Shown: positions 1 through 9,145 of the stretch, one piece after another
Layout of the letters: each line of letters begins with the position of its first letter
How positions within the stretch are numbered: the first letter of the stretch is position 1
Source of the DNA: JABWAN01 sp041918175
GTDB taxonomy: Bacteria > Zhuqueibacterota > Zhuqueibacteria > Zhuqueibacterales > Zhuqueibacteraceae
Direction of reading: 5' to 3'
Assembly: GCA_041918175.1 (NCBI GenBank)
Contig: JAYRWE010000105.1
Span: forward strand, 1 to 64,000
Length of the DNA: 64,000 nt
The notes under the pieces: model-generated
The model's input: only the letters and a program-made list of their open reading frames with translations
Told to the model about the DNA's origin: nothing
The model's database searches: none
Program-made: the position numbers and the translations under genes

Positions 1-88
1 AGATTTGAGCCAGCTCTGCAATCGTGCCGAGTTGTTGATCAACGGCATCCACGATGCGCTGGCGAAGTTCGAGGGGGTATGTTTTCAT
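1..88 (-). CDS. IS630-type transposase, N-terminal fragment (runs off window)
   Basis: Reading the minus strand from an ATG at 88 gives MKTYPLELRQRIVDAVDQ followed by a short helix-turn-helix start (GTIAELAQI). This is the typical N-terminus of IS630/Tc1-like transposases, where the first domain binds the element ends. Only 29 residues lie in the window, so it cannot be said whether the gene is intact. It marks an insertion sequence at the left edge. The family call rests on this short stretch alone. Confidence 0.55.
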   Translation of the reverse strand, partial: MKTYPLELRQRIVDAVDQQLGTIAELAQI

Positions 89-219
89 ACCCCAATATAA
101 TATCATTTACCCTGAACACTCATCTGAAAAATGCTGTAAGCATTCGCGTTTTGATTTTCAAGGCGAAACTTCACATATTGCCCCAATCAATTTGGCCTCG
201 CACTCAGCATGAGCCTTTC

Positions 220-1500
220 ATGACCCAACCTACCACCGGCCTCGTTCGCGTTATCGGGCGTTGGACTTTGGCCGCGCTCGTCATCAATTCCATTATCGGC
301 AGCGGTATCTTCGGATTGCCTTCCACCATTGCGGGTTTGCTCGGCCCGGCGAGTCCGTATGCATTTTTGATCGCGGCCGCGGGCATCGGCATCATCATGG
401 CTTGTTTCGCGGAAGTTGCCTCGCAATTTCGCGAGGCCGGCGGGCCTTATCTCTACGCGCGCGCCGTGTTCGGCCATTTTGTGAGTTTGCAAGTCGGCTG
501 GCTCGCATGGTTGGTGCGTCTCGCCTCCGCGGCTGCGAATGCGAATCTGTTCGTCGATTATCTCGCGGAGTTTTGGCCGGACGCGACGACCTTCGTTTGG
601 CGCTTCGCATTGCTCACGCTCTTAATCGGCGGCTTGATTGCGATCAATTATCGCGGCGTAAGCGTGGGCGCGCAAACCAGCAACTTCTTCACGATCGCCA
701 AGCTTTTGCCGCTGACGATCTTCATCGGCGTCGGCCTCTTGCTTTTGCGCGACAACGCCGCCATCGCGCCGGCCACGAACCCCACAGGCGATTGGCCGCA
801 GGCGCTGCTGCTGTTGATGTTCGCGTACGGCGGATTTGAAGCCGCGCTCATGCCGAGCGGCGAGATGAAAAATCCACGGCGCGATGCGCCCTTCGCGTTA
901 TTTGTGGCATTGCTTACGTGCGCGGTGTTTTATACTTTAATTCAGTACGTGGTCGTGGCCGCGCTCGCTGCGCCGGAAACCACGAAACGCCCGCTGGCCG
1001 AAGCGGCGCGCGTGCTCATGGGCGCGGGCGGTGCGATTTTCATCACATTCGGCGCGATGATTTCCGTGTATGGCTATTTGAGTTCGGCCATGTTGAATGC
1101 GCCGCGCCTCACGTTTGCGATGGCCGAGGGCAAAGATTTCCCCGCCTGGTTTGCCGCAATTCATCCCAAGTTTCGCACCCCGCATGTTTCGATTGTCGTG
1201 TTCGGCGTGTTGCTCTTTGCGCTCACACTGGTCGGCAGCTTTAAATGGAATGCTTCGCTTTCTGCAGTCGCGCGCTTATTCACGTATGGCGTAGTGTGTT
1301 TGGCCTTGCTCAAGCTGCGCAAAGAGCAGCCGCAGGCCGAAGCGTTTCGTTTGCCGTTTGGGCCGGTGTTCGCCGCGCTCGGAATTGTGTTCGCGCTCTA
1401 TTTGGTTTTTAATATGGGCTATGCCGAGCTGTTGGCGATCATTGCCACCGCCATGCTCGCGTTGGTGCATTGGTTGGTTACAAAGAGGAAGACGGCATAG
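220..1500 (+). CDS. APC-family amino acid permease
   Basis: A 426-residue integral membrane protein of the amino acid-polyamine-organocation superfamily. The first membrane helix carries the family's glycine-rich motif (IGSGIFGLPS, about residues 27-36), and about twelve hydrophobic segments follow. It should move amino acids or amines across the inner membrane by proton coupling or exchange; the substrate cannot be read from sequence. An upstream in-frame start at 79 would add 47 residues without membrane character, so the ATG at 220 (MTQPTTGLVRVIGRW) is preferred. It stands alone on its strand, followed by a repeat element. Confidence 0.85.
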   Translation: MTQPTTGLVRVIGRWTLAALVINSIIGSGIFGLPSTIAGLLGPASPYAFLIAAAGIGIIMACFAEVASQFREAGGPYLYARAVFGHFVSLQVGWLAWLVRLASAAANANLFVDYLAEFWPDATTFVWRFALLTLLIGGLIAINYRGVSVGAQTSNFFTIAKLLPLTIFIGVGLLLLRDNAAIAPATNPTGDWPQALLLLMFAYGGFEAALMPSGEMKNPRRDAPFALFVALLTCAVFYTLIQYVVVAALAAPETTKRPLAEAARVLMGAGGAIFITFGAMISVYGYLSSAMLNAPRLTFAMAEGKDFPAWFAAIHPKFRTPHVSIVVFGVLLFALTLVGSFKWNASLSAVARLFTYGVVCLALLKLRKEQPQAEAFRLPFGPVFAALGIVFALYLVFNMGYAELLAIIATAMLALVHWLVTKRKTA

Positions 1501-1545
1501 CTGCTTGGCTGCCCACGAAACACGCGAAGCACACGAAAAGCCATC

Positions 1546-1703
1546 GCCTGATGCTGCAAGCATCAGGCTAGGAGATGCAAGCCCCGTGAACGGGGCTGTC
1601 ACCCAATGTGTGTTTAGCGATCTTTAGATCGCTTTCACCTTTTAGCCTGATGCTTACAGCATCAGGTGGAGGTCGGTGGCATCACGCGTACAAAATTCAG
1701 GTA
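1546..1703. repeat. Dispersed MITE-like element, copy 1 (left end lost)
   Basis: Compound palindromic element built from GCCTGATGC/GCATCAGGC hairpins and a CCCCGTGAACGGGG hairpin, ending in a 15-base terminal repeat variant (GTACAAAATTCAGGT) at 1689-1703. The same modules occur at 10879-11034 and 36408-36597. The other end of this copy is not recognisable, and the CCCCGC hairpin is replaced by a TTTAGCGATCTTTAGATCGC segment. Confidence 0.75.
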
Positions 1704-1794
1704 GAATGCTAACCTCGGCTTCGCTCGTCAAATCACGGCTTTATTTTTCTGTCTGAAGCTTTTGCTTTTTTTATAAACCCAATCGGAGAAATCG

Positions 1795-2745
1795 ATGCAC
1801 ACTTTTTTCGTCTGCTTGCTTGCAATTTTTGTGATGGGCGCAAGCCCCTCATACGCGGAGTGGAAAACCCGCGAAGCCGCGCGCAAAATCGCCGGCGGTG
1901 AAGGGAAATATTTCATGAACCCGCGCTGGTCGCCCGATGGAACGAAGCTCGCTTTCACTGAGATGCGCTATCACGGTTTGTGGGTGATGAACAGCGACGG
2001 CTCGGGCTTGCGGCAAGTGAGCGATGAAGATGCTGCGGGCTTTGCGTTCGAATGGTCTTCGGATTCGCACATGCTCTTGAGCCGCGTCGCGAAGTTTGAA
2101 AACAATCGTCGCTACAACGCGGTCAAGCTTTTTGATCTAACCACCAACGAGACCAAACAACTCACCGATTATCGCACGTTCATGCCCGGATTGCCGCATT
2201 GGTCGGCGAACAACGACAAAGTTTACATGTTCAATCGCGATCAAATTGAAGTGTTCGACACCGGCAAAGCCGCGCCCAATGCTGCCGCAACGCAAACTCG
2301 CGCGCCGATACATTTTTTGAAGGACGGCAACATTGCGCTCGGCAATCTTGCGGACATGCAATACAAAACATTTGCGCCGCTGGCGGAGCAACAATGCCTC
2401 AACCTCGTGCTCGCACCCGATCGCAGCAAAGTCGCGTTTGAAGTGAAAGGCGGCAACCTGCATGTGATGAACGTGGACGGCTCCGGCTTGCTCGATCTCG
2501 GTCCCGGGCATCGCCCGCAGTGGTCGCCAACGAGTGATTATCTCGTGTATATGATTAGCGGCGACGACGGCCACCAATTTCTCAGCGCGGATATTTACAC
2601 CATCAAGGCGGACGGCTCCGAGAAAACGAATGTCACCAACACTGCGGACGTGCTTGAAATGAATCCCTCGTGGGGCGTGGGCAATCGCATTGCTTTTGAT
2701 GTGATGGATGAAGGGGAGATTTATGTGATTGAACTGGTGCGATGA
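1795..2745 (+). CDS. Secreted TolB-like beta-propeller protein
   Basis: A 316-residue protein with a clear signal peptide (about residues 1-22, ending SPSYA). WD40-like PD40 propeller blades follow, marked by NPRWSPDGTKLAF, VMNSDGSGLRQVSD, VMNVDGSGLLDLG and RPQWSPTSDYLVY. These blades are the hallmark of the TolB C-terminal propeller. The N-terminal TolB domain is missing, so this is a free-standing periplasmic propeller rather than TolB itself. Such proteins usually bind a partner protein or peptide; no catalytic motif is seen. The first ATG (1795) gives the signal peptide directly. Confidence 0.75.
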   Translation: MHTFFVCLLAIFVMGASPSYAEWKTREAARKIAGGEGKYFMNPRWSPDGTKLAFTEMRYHGLWVMNSDGSGLRQVSDEDAAGFAFEWSSDSHMLLSRVAKFENNRRYNAVKLFDLTTNETKQLTDYRTFMPGLPHWSANNDKVYMFNRDQIEVFDTGKAAPNAAATQTRAPIHFLKDGNIALGNLADMQYKTFAPLAEQQCLNLVLAPDRSKVAFEVKGGNLHVMNVDGSGLLDLGPGHRPQWSPTSDYLVYMISGDDGHQFLSADIYTIKADGSEKTNVTNTADVLEMNPSWGVGNRIAFDVMDEGEIYVIELVR

Positions 2746-2751
2746 ACCTGA

Positions 2752-2790
2752 ACGTTCGTAGTAACGCCTTTAGGCGTAGTTGTTCATTAT
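2752..2790. repeat. Dispersed palindrome of the CGTAGTAACGCCTTTAGGCG family
   Basis: Short palindrome TACGCCTAAAGGCG-type unit just after the propeller gene. Relatives lie at 4540-4570, 16350-16418, 18401-18462 and, more diverged, 26415-26492. All are intergenic, most often immediately after a stop codon, so they may act as transcript-end hairpins or be non-autonomous mobile repeats. Confidence 0.65.
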
Positions 2791-2820
2791 ACTTGAAGAT
2801 CAAAAGAGCAGCGCATTACT

Positions 2821-2980
2821 GCTCCGCCACGGCTTGGCCGTGGCATGCTTTGCAAACCGAATCAAAAGCAAACCACGGCCAAGCCGTGGTTGAGCGTTAA
2901 TTCTGCTCTGCCACGGCTTGGCCGTGGCGTGCTTTGCAATCCGAGTCAAAAGCAAACCACGGCCAAGCCGTGGTTGAGCT
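2821..2980. repeat. Tandem pair of palindromic repeat units
   Basis: Two roughly 76-base units (2821-2898 and 2906-2980). Each starts with CCACGGCTTGGCCGTGG and ends with CCACGGCCAAGCCGTGG, separated by a similar AGCAAA-rich spacer. Within a unit the two ends are inverted copies, so each unit can fold into a long hairpin. A related single palindrome occurs near 30812-30835. It is not a CRISPR, having only two units and spacers that are themselves repeated. Confidence 0.75.
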
Positions 2981-3016
2981 TGAGCGCAACCGCCTCTCAC
3001 CTCTTGCGGAGAAAAC

Positions 3017-4537
<1,521 letters not shown>

Positions 4538-4539
4538 AG

Positions 4540-4570
4540 CGTTCGTAGTAGCGCCTTCAGGCGCAGGCAT
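4540..4570. repeat. Dispersed palindrome, GTAGTAGCGCCTTCAGGCGC unit
   Basis: Single unit of the same palindrome family as at 2752-2790, three bases after the NCS1 stop codon, in the usual post-gene position. Confidence 0.6.
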
Positions 4571-4626
4571 CATTGAACAACTATATTTTTGTGCGTTGAT
4601 TTGTAACCCATCTACTTGTCATTGCT

Positions 4627-6114
4627 ATGTCCCCAAAATCTCTTCCTCCAAAACCCGATGACGCGAAAGCCGCGCGCCGCTTCGAATGGTGGAAGCTCGC
4701 TTTGCCATTGGTGCTCGGCCTTTTGTTGGCCAAGCCGTGGGAATGGCAAATCTTCCGCAGCGAAGCCCCGCACTTTGGTTTGCTCAAGCCGATCACGCGA
4801 CCCGATTCCGGAATTGTGATTTATGCCGTGAATGAAAAGGCTGATCGCAATGCCGCGCTCGACGTGGAGTTCAGCGGCTTGCGTTTTCCCTCCGCCGCAA
4901 TGCCTTTGCCCAACACCCAGCCGCAGCAATGGCGTTTCGATGTGCTCGTTCACGGCTTGCCTGACACTTCTGTGCAAGACGGCATGCACGTGTTGCGCGT
5001 GAGCTTTGCCGGCGCTATTGAAATGACGACCTTGCGCGTGCTCTTTTCCACGCAAGCGCCTGTGGTCGAAGCGAAGATTTCTGCTTCGCCCGACAGCCCG
5101 CAAGATCGCATGCTCTTTGGCCGCGTGGCGAGTAAGCTGCAAGCGGCGGAAGAAACCTTGCGTGTGGAAGTCGCTTTTCACAGCCAGGGCCGTCTCGTCA
5201 CTTCCGAATTGCCGGTGGAGCGCGTTACCGACAGCAGCGGCGTGACTTACTTTGAATTTGAAACCACAGTGCAAGGTCTGCCGCAAATTCCACCGAACGA
5301 TCCGCGCTATGCCGAACCCTTCTTCGCGTTTCGTGTGCGCGACGAGGCGGGCAATGAATATCGCCAAATGGAAAGCTATGCGCAGTTTATGGCGCCCGGC
5401 GATAAATATTTTGGCGTGAATAAGATGGCCGATATCGAAATGCGCCGCCTTCCCTCGGACGTGAAGCACATCACGAAGGTCGCGTTTCGGTTTACGCCCA
5501 AGCCGGTGACGCAGCTTCCCAATGGCAAACCGCCGTTTGAGTTGATCGTGACGGCCACGGCGCGCAATATCAACCAACTGGAATGGACCAATCTGCCCGT
5601 TAACCTGCGGCCCGAGCAGCCGCTCGCGCTCGTCTTTCGCGATGAAAAACAGATCGGCTTCACTTATAAAAACCGTTTTGTGGATAAAGCGCCGCCTTCG
5701 CAAAAGCCGCCCACCTATCGCGTGGAGCAGGAAGGCAACGCGGGCCTGCGTTATAGCAGCCCCACCGTGCCCGCGAAACCTTTGCCCGAGCCGGAGCTAG
5801 CGCAAGCGGAAAAAGATTCTTCTGTGAACCAGCCACCGCCCCAAACTCGAACCGAGCTGCCCGGGCCGCGCAGTTCCACGAGCCGGACTGAGTTGGCGCA
5901 GCCTGCATCGGGCCTTCGTTCTTCAGATTCTTTGTCCGTGGAGCAAGTGCAAAGCATGTTGAAGGCGAAAAATTACTTTGACAGTTACTGGAACAAAGAA
6001 GGGAAAGGCCTCACGCATCAATACGAGAAGCGCAACGCCGGCGGCGAGCAAGTGGTGTATGACGGCGCAACGGGCCGCACACGTGGCAGCAATCCGGCAC
6101 GACAGAATACTTGA
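4627..6114 (+). CDS. DGR target protein 1, membrane-anchored part (frameshifted before its variable domain)
   Basis: 495 residues as read. There is one N-terminal membrane segment (about residues 24-38, LALPLVLGLLLAKPW), then about 350 residues of extracytoplasmic-looking beta-rich sequence that I do not recognise, a proline-rich linker (about 380-435), and then SVEQVQSMLKAKNYFDSYWN, which matches the same region of target 2 (9142-10353). The reading frame fails inside the DUF1566/Lcl domain: after DGATG the expected LTWQQ continues in another frame. Two extra bases or one missing base around 6074-6083 explains it. The ORF then stops at 6112-6114. Joined to 6111-6392 it would make one DGR target of about 588 residues. 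Confidence 0.75.
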   Translation: MSPKSLPPKPDDAKAARRFEWWKLALPLVLGLLLAKPWEWQIFRSEAPHFGLLKPITRPDSGIVIYAVNEKADRNAALDVEFSGLRFPSAAMPLPNTQPQQWRFDVLVHGLPDTSVQDGMHVLRVSFAGAIEMTTLRVLFSTQAPVVEAKISASPDSPQDRMLFGRVASKLQAAEETLRVEVAFHSQGRLVTSELPVERVTDSSGVTYFEFETTVQGLPQIPPNDPRYAEPFFAFRVRDEAGNEYRQMESYAQFMAPGDKYFGVNKMADIEMRRLPSDVKHITKVAFRFTPKPVTQLPNGKPPFELIVTATARNINQLEWTNLPVNLRPEQPLALVFRDEKQIGFTYKNRFVDKAPPSQKPPTYRVEQEGNAGLRYSSPTVPAKPLPEPELAQAEKDSSVNQPPPQTRTELPGPRSSTSRTELAQPASGLRSSDSLSVEQVQSMLKAKNYFDSYWNKEGKGLTHQYEKRNAGGEQVVYDGATGRTRGSNPARQNT

Positions 6115-6392
6115 CTTATGCAAAGGCCCAAGAGTATATTGTCGCATTGAACGCGAAAGGTTTTGCCGGCTATCATGATTGGCGTTTGCCCACCCTGGAG
6201 GAGGCGATGTCGCTCATGGAGCCGAAGAAGTACGGAGAGTTGTATCTCGATCCCTTGTTTGATCGGAAGCAATGGTGGATTTGGACTTCAGATAAGTACG
6301 GCGCGGGGCGGGCGTGGGTGGTCGGTTTCGACTTTGGTGGTTGCGACCTCAATGTCGTTGGCTACGGCGCTCACGTTCGTGCTGTGCGCTGA
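6111..6392 (+). CDS. DGR target protein 1, C-terminal DUF1566/lectin-fold part with VR1
   Basis: The shifted continuation of the preceding ORF. It contains the DUF1566 (Lcl C-terminal) signature FAGYHDWRLPTLEEAMSLME and the variable tail ending AHVRAVR, both shared with target 2. The true frame can be followed back to about 6083 (TWQQSGTTEYLTYAKAQEY). A TTG at 6111 overlaps the upstream TGA by four bases (TTGA), so reinitiation is formally possible. However, the product would lack the start of its own domain, which makes a frameshift mutation or an assembly error more likely. The C-type-lectin-like fold displays the VR-encoded residues as a ligand-binding surface in characterised DGR targets. 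Confidence 0.75.
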   Translation: MTYAKAQEYIVALNAKGFAGYHDWRLPTLEEAMSLMEPKKYGELYLDPLFDRKQWWIWTSDKYGAGRAWVVGFDFGGCDLNVVGYGAHVRAVR

Positions 6393-6401
6393 GGACAATC
6401 G
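6298..6401 (+). repeat. DGR variable repeat 1 (VR1)
   Basis: Aligns without gaps to the template repeat at 7547-7650 (offset 1249). Between the shared GCGTGGGTGGTC and CACGTTCGTGCTGTGCGC, 16 positions differ. Every one is an adenine in the TR (AAT to GGT, AAC to GAC, AAT to TTT, AAA to GCT and so on), and no non-A position in that stretch has changed. This adenine-specific pattern is diagnostic of DGR mutagenic retrohoming. It encodes the last residues of target 1. Confidence 0.95.
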
Positions 6402-6502
6402 ACTCTTTGAGGCTTTTTCTTTTTTGGCTCTTAATCTTTGGCTGTAGCAGTGTTTTTGCTTTTAAACAGAGCGAGCGCTAGCGAGCGGCTAGAAAAATTT
6501 TT
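6393..6502 (+). promoter_or_regulatory. IMH-like block and hairpin downstream of VR1
   Basis: From the VR1 stop codon onward the sequence is almost identical to the block after VR2 (10354-10472) but not to the TR flank. The TR has GAGGAAAATCATC where both VRs have GAGGACAATCGAC. This is the position of the initiation-of-mutagenic-homing site, which marks the recipient copy. About 75 bases further on comes a conserved hairpin, CTAGC (6478-6482), loop GAGCG, GCTAG (6488-6492), followed by AAAAATTTTT. The hairpin is placed like the DNA hairpins downstream of IMH in characterised DGRs and may also end the transcript. Confidence 0.7.
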
Positions 6503-6619
6503 AAGAGCGTATTTGAAAAATGGCGCACCCGGCTATTCGCCCCTTGAGGGGATTCGGGGGCATAGGTGTCAAGCTAAGGAGTTAATGCACTCGGCATTAC
6601 ATTTTGTAGAGCTTCAACG

Positions 6620-6830
6620 CTTTCAAACTCCGCTAGGAGTGTCATGTTTATAGCTGAAGATGGTAATGGATTAAGAAACTCCGTTAGGAGTGGCATGTCG
6701 TCGATCCTCGGGATCATAAGATTTGTCAATTCGCAATCCGATTCTCACATTGCACTCCTAACGGAGTTTGAAAAACGAACAAGAATCCATGACTATAAAC
6801 ATTTCATCCCTAACGGGATTAAGGCAAGCA
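6620..6830. repeat. Array of short CTCCG-TAGGAG palindromes after target 1
   Basis: Four units: ACTCCGCTAGGAGTG with CATGTTTATAG (about 6627-6653), ACTCCGTTAGGAGTGGCATG (6678-6697), and two in inverted orientation (CACTCCTAACGGAGTTT at 6753-6770 and CATCCCTAACGGGATT near 6804). A matching set lies after target 2 (10571-10767). The 6393-6889 interval otherwise shows no gene. Confidence 0.65.
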
Positions 6831-6889
6831 GCTTAACTTGACGCTCATGGGGTTAGCGGGACTTTTCAAACACGCTCTTGGAAAACGTC

Positions 6890-7306
6890 ATGGCCCAATA
6901 CGAGCACCTTCCCATCTACAAAAAGGCTTACGATCTCATGCTCTACTTCGAAGAGATCGTGCGCGGGTTCAGCCGCTATCACAAATATAGCGTGGGCGCG
7001 GAGCTAAGAGAATTGGCGCGCGAAGTCGTTCGTCTGATTCGCCGCGCGAACGACGCGAATGACGCCGAAGCCCGCGCGCCGTTGTTGTTGGAAAACCGCG
7101 AGCGCTTGGAAGATTTAAAGATCACCATTCGCATGTGCAAAGACGTGAAAGCCTTTCAAAATTTCAATTCGTTTCAACACAGTATCAACCAGGTGGTGGA
7201 CATGTGCCGGCAGAACGAAGGCTGGCTGAGAAAGACGCAGCAAAAAAGTGGACGGCCAGAAGCCTCTCCGCACGCAAGTGCGGAGCCGGCGCGCGCCGAC
7301 CGATGA
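6890..7306 (+). CDS. avd: DGR accessory variability determinant (Avd-type four-helix protein)
   Basis: 138 residues, mostly helical (YEHLPIYKKAYDLMLYFEEI, AELRELAREVVRLIRRAND, LEDLKITIRMCKDVKAF, then NSFQHSINQVVDMCRQNEGW). This is the pattern of the Avd / 23S rRNA-intervening-sequence four-helix-bundle family. Avd forms a pentamer that binds the RT and the TR-containing RNA and is needed for mutagenic cDNA synthesis in characterised DGRs. A GGAAA at 6880-6884 lies before the ATG at 6890, which I prefer to the TTG at 6878. The last about 25 residues (after RKTQQK) are low-complexity and not typical of the family. It sits directly upstream of the TR, as expected. Confidence 0.85.
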   Translation: MAQYEHLPIYKKAYDLMLYFEEIVRGFSRYHKYSVGAELRELAREVVRLIRRANDANDAEARAPLLLENRERLEDLKITIRMCKDVKAFQNFNSFQHSINQVVDMCRQNEGWLRKTQQKSGRPEASPHASAEPARADR

Positions 7307-7546
7307 TTGTGCACCCCGATCGCCTCGTTTAATTTCGCGGGGCATTCGCAAACCGGCAATCCTACTCTGCGCTGTCGGAGATGGATTGGACGCGGGTCAC
7401 GTAGCCTTGCCCCCTTGTGGGGCATTGTCACGAGCACGGCAATATCGGCTTTGACAGCGGCCCACGCCGTCCGCTTCCATTTCATTCCAAGGAGGCGGGG
7501 CGGGACAAGGGGCCGGGGCTACATAGCGGACCGCAAGTATCGGGGC

Positions 7547-7650
7547 AAGGCACGGGGCGGGCGTGGGTGGTCAATTTCAACAATGGTAATTGCAACCACA
7601 ATGACGTTGGCAACAACAAACACGTTCGTGCTGTGCGCTGAGGAAAATCA
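7547..7650 (+). repeat. DGR template repeat (TR)
   Basis: Near-identical to VR1 and VR2 except at adenines. Its core (7573-7620) is packed with AAC/AAT codons in the target frame, reading NFNNGNCNHNDVGNNK, where the VRs read GFDFGGCDLNVVGYGA and DFLGGCSLTDVGSYK. Eight AAY codons give wide amino-acid choice without stop codons. The TR lies between avd and the RT. About 240 bases of leader after avd (7307-7546) hold no gene and probably belong to the TR RNA. The short open frame through the TR ending at 7641 is a relic of target homology, not a likely protein. Confidence 0.95.
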
Positions 7651-9145
7651 TCATCCGCTCTTCAATTTCCCGCAGGTGTATCGCGCGTATTTGGCCTGCC
7701 GCCGCACCAAGCGGAACAAGCCGAGCGCGCTGGCATTCGAACGCGATCACGAAGCGAACCTTCTCGATCTCGTTGCCGAGTTGCGGGAGCGGCGTTATCA
7801 GCCTTCCACCTCGATCTGTTTTTACACGGAGAGACCCAAGCGCCGCGAAGTTTTTGCCGCGGACTTTCGGGATCGCATCGTCCACCACTTGGTTTATGCC
7901 GCGCTCGCGCCGGCGTGGGAGCGCGTCTTCATTCATCACTCCTATGCCTGCCGTCCGAACAAAGGTACGCACGCTGCGGTTTCGGCCCTCCAACATTTTC
8001 TCCGGCAAATCACCGCCAACGGCAAACTTCCCGCCTATTATCTCAAGCTCGACCTCCACAACTTTTTCATGAGCATTGACCGACGCTTGCTCTTCGACAT
8101 GCTGGCCGCGCGCTGCAATGACGACGCGCTGCTCTGGCTCTTGCGCGTGCTCGTGTTTCATGATCCCACACAAGATTACGTGCTGCACGATCGGGACAAC
8201 TTGCGCCACGGTTTACCGACGCACAAATCGCTCTTTCACGCGCCGGCATTTTGCGGCCTGCCCATCGGCAATCTTACCAGCCAATTCTTCGCGAATGTTT
8301 ATTTGAATGCGCTCGATCAGTTCATCAAGCACGAGCTGAAATGCCGTTATTACATGCGCTACGTTGACGACGTGCTCTTGCTCGATCACGAAGTCGAGCG
8401 CTTGCGCGAATGGGCGTGGCGCATTTCGGATTTCACCGGCGCGCGTTTGCGCGTGCAGCTCAATCCGCATGCGACGCGACTAGCGCTGGTCGCGGGCGGC
8501 GTGGACTTCGCCGGGTTCATCGTGCGGCACAATTATACTCTCGTGCGCCGGCGCGTCGTGGGCAATCTCAAAGCCAAGCTCAGAAAGGCGCGCGCGCAAT
8601 TGTGTCCTCCGGCGGGCGAGCATGCGCTCGTGTGGCGCTTTGACGAGGAGACGTTACAGAAATGCCTCGCGACCGTGAACTCGTATCTCGGGCATTTCAC
8701 GCACGCGCAAGCGCGGCGCTGCGAAGCCCGATTGTGGAAAGAATTTAGTTTTCTGCGGCGCTTTTTTGCTTTATCTTCGCGCCGTCTTGTCCGCCGCGAC
8801 CGGCCGTTGCGGCGCGTGCCTAGGCTCCGGCAGCAAGTGCGCTGGCTGCAAAAACATTTTAAAGGCTCGCTCTGTTTGATTCAAATCGGCTGCTATTATG
8901 AAGCGTTCGAGCAAGATGCGAAGCCATTGGCCGAAGCCGCGGGCTTGAAACTCCAAAAGCGTTGGCGCGGCTTTGCGAAGGGTTGTGGTTTTCATCGCCG
9001 CTGGTTGTCCAAAATTTTAGGCAAACTCAAACAACAACGTGTGCCGCTCGTGCTCGTGGCCGAGACCGGACGCGAGCTTTATCAAACCAAAGAACGACTC
9101 CCGCAGCTCATGTGGGAATATCCCAAGGGGCAACCCGAACCATGA
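7601..9145 (+). CDS. DGR reverse transcriptase with C-terminal MutS domain I-like fusion
   Basis: About 514 residues from the chosen ATG. The N-terminal part (LFNFPQVYRAYLACRRTKRN, then FRDRIVHHLVYAAL and HSYACRPNKGTHAA) is the group II/DGR RT fingers region. The palm shows YLKLDLHNFFMSID (first Asp near 151), the DGR-type GLPIGNLTSQ (about 219-228) and the catalytic YMRYVDD (about 251-257). After the thumb comes an unusual about 90-residue domain (413-502): LIQIGCYYEAFEQDAKPLAE, GLKLQKRW, GCGFHRRWLSKILGKLKQQ and VPLVLVAETG. It follows MutS domain I step by step, including the F-x-E site as YYE. It reverse-transcribes TR RNA with errors at adenines. The start is uncertain: 7583, 7601 and a GTG at 7628 all lie inside the TR. 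Confidence 0.92.
   Translation: MTLATTNTFVLCAEENHHPLFNFPQVYRAYLACRRTKRNKPSALAFERDHEANLLDLVAELRERRYQPSTSICFYTERPKRREVFAADFRDRIVHHLVYAALAPAWERVFIHHSYACRPNKGTHAAVSALQHFLRQITANGKLPAYYLKLDLHNFFMSIDRRLLFDMLAARCNDDALLWLLRVLVFHDPTQDYVLHDRDNLRHGLPTHKSLFHAPAFCGLPIGNLTSQFFANVYLNALDQFIKHELKCRYYMRYVDDVLLLDHEVERLREWAWRISDFTGARLRVQLNPHATRLALVAGGVDFAGFIVRHNYTLVRRRVVGNLKAKLRKARAQLCPPAGEHALVWRFDEETLQKCLATVNSYLGHFTHAQARRCEARLWKEFSFLRRFFALSSRRLVRRDRPLRRVPRLRQQVRWLQKHFKGSLCLIQIGCYYEAFEQDAKPLAEAAGLKLQKRWRGFAKGCGFHRRWLSKILGKLKQQRVPLVLVAETGRELYQTKERLPQLMWEYPKGQPEP

Noticed and set aside
2821..2980. CRISPR-like spacing of repeats
   Set aside because: Only two units, each an inverted pair, with similar rather than unique spacers, and no cas genes nearby.
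4612..5703. 363-residue minus-strand open frame under DGR target 1
   Set aside because: It is a shadow of the plus-strand gene, with Arg/His-rich sequence and no start context or domain.
7417..7641. 74-residue open frame that reads through the TR and ends HVRAVR
   Set aside because: It exists because the TR is homologous to the 3' end of the target genes. It lacks the DUF1566 core and has no ribosome site, so it is not a protein gene.
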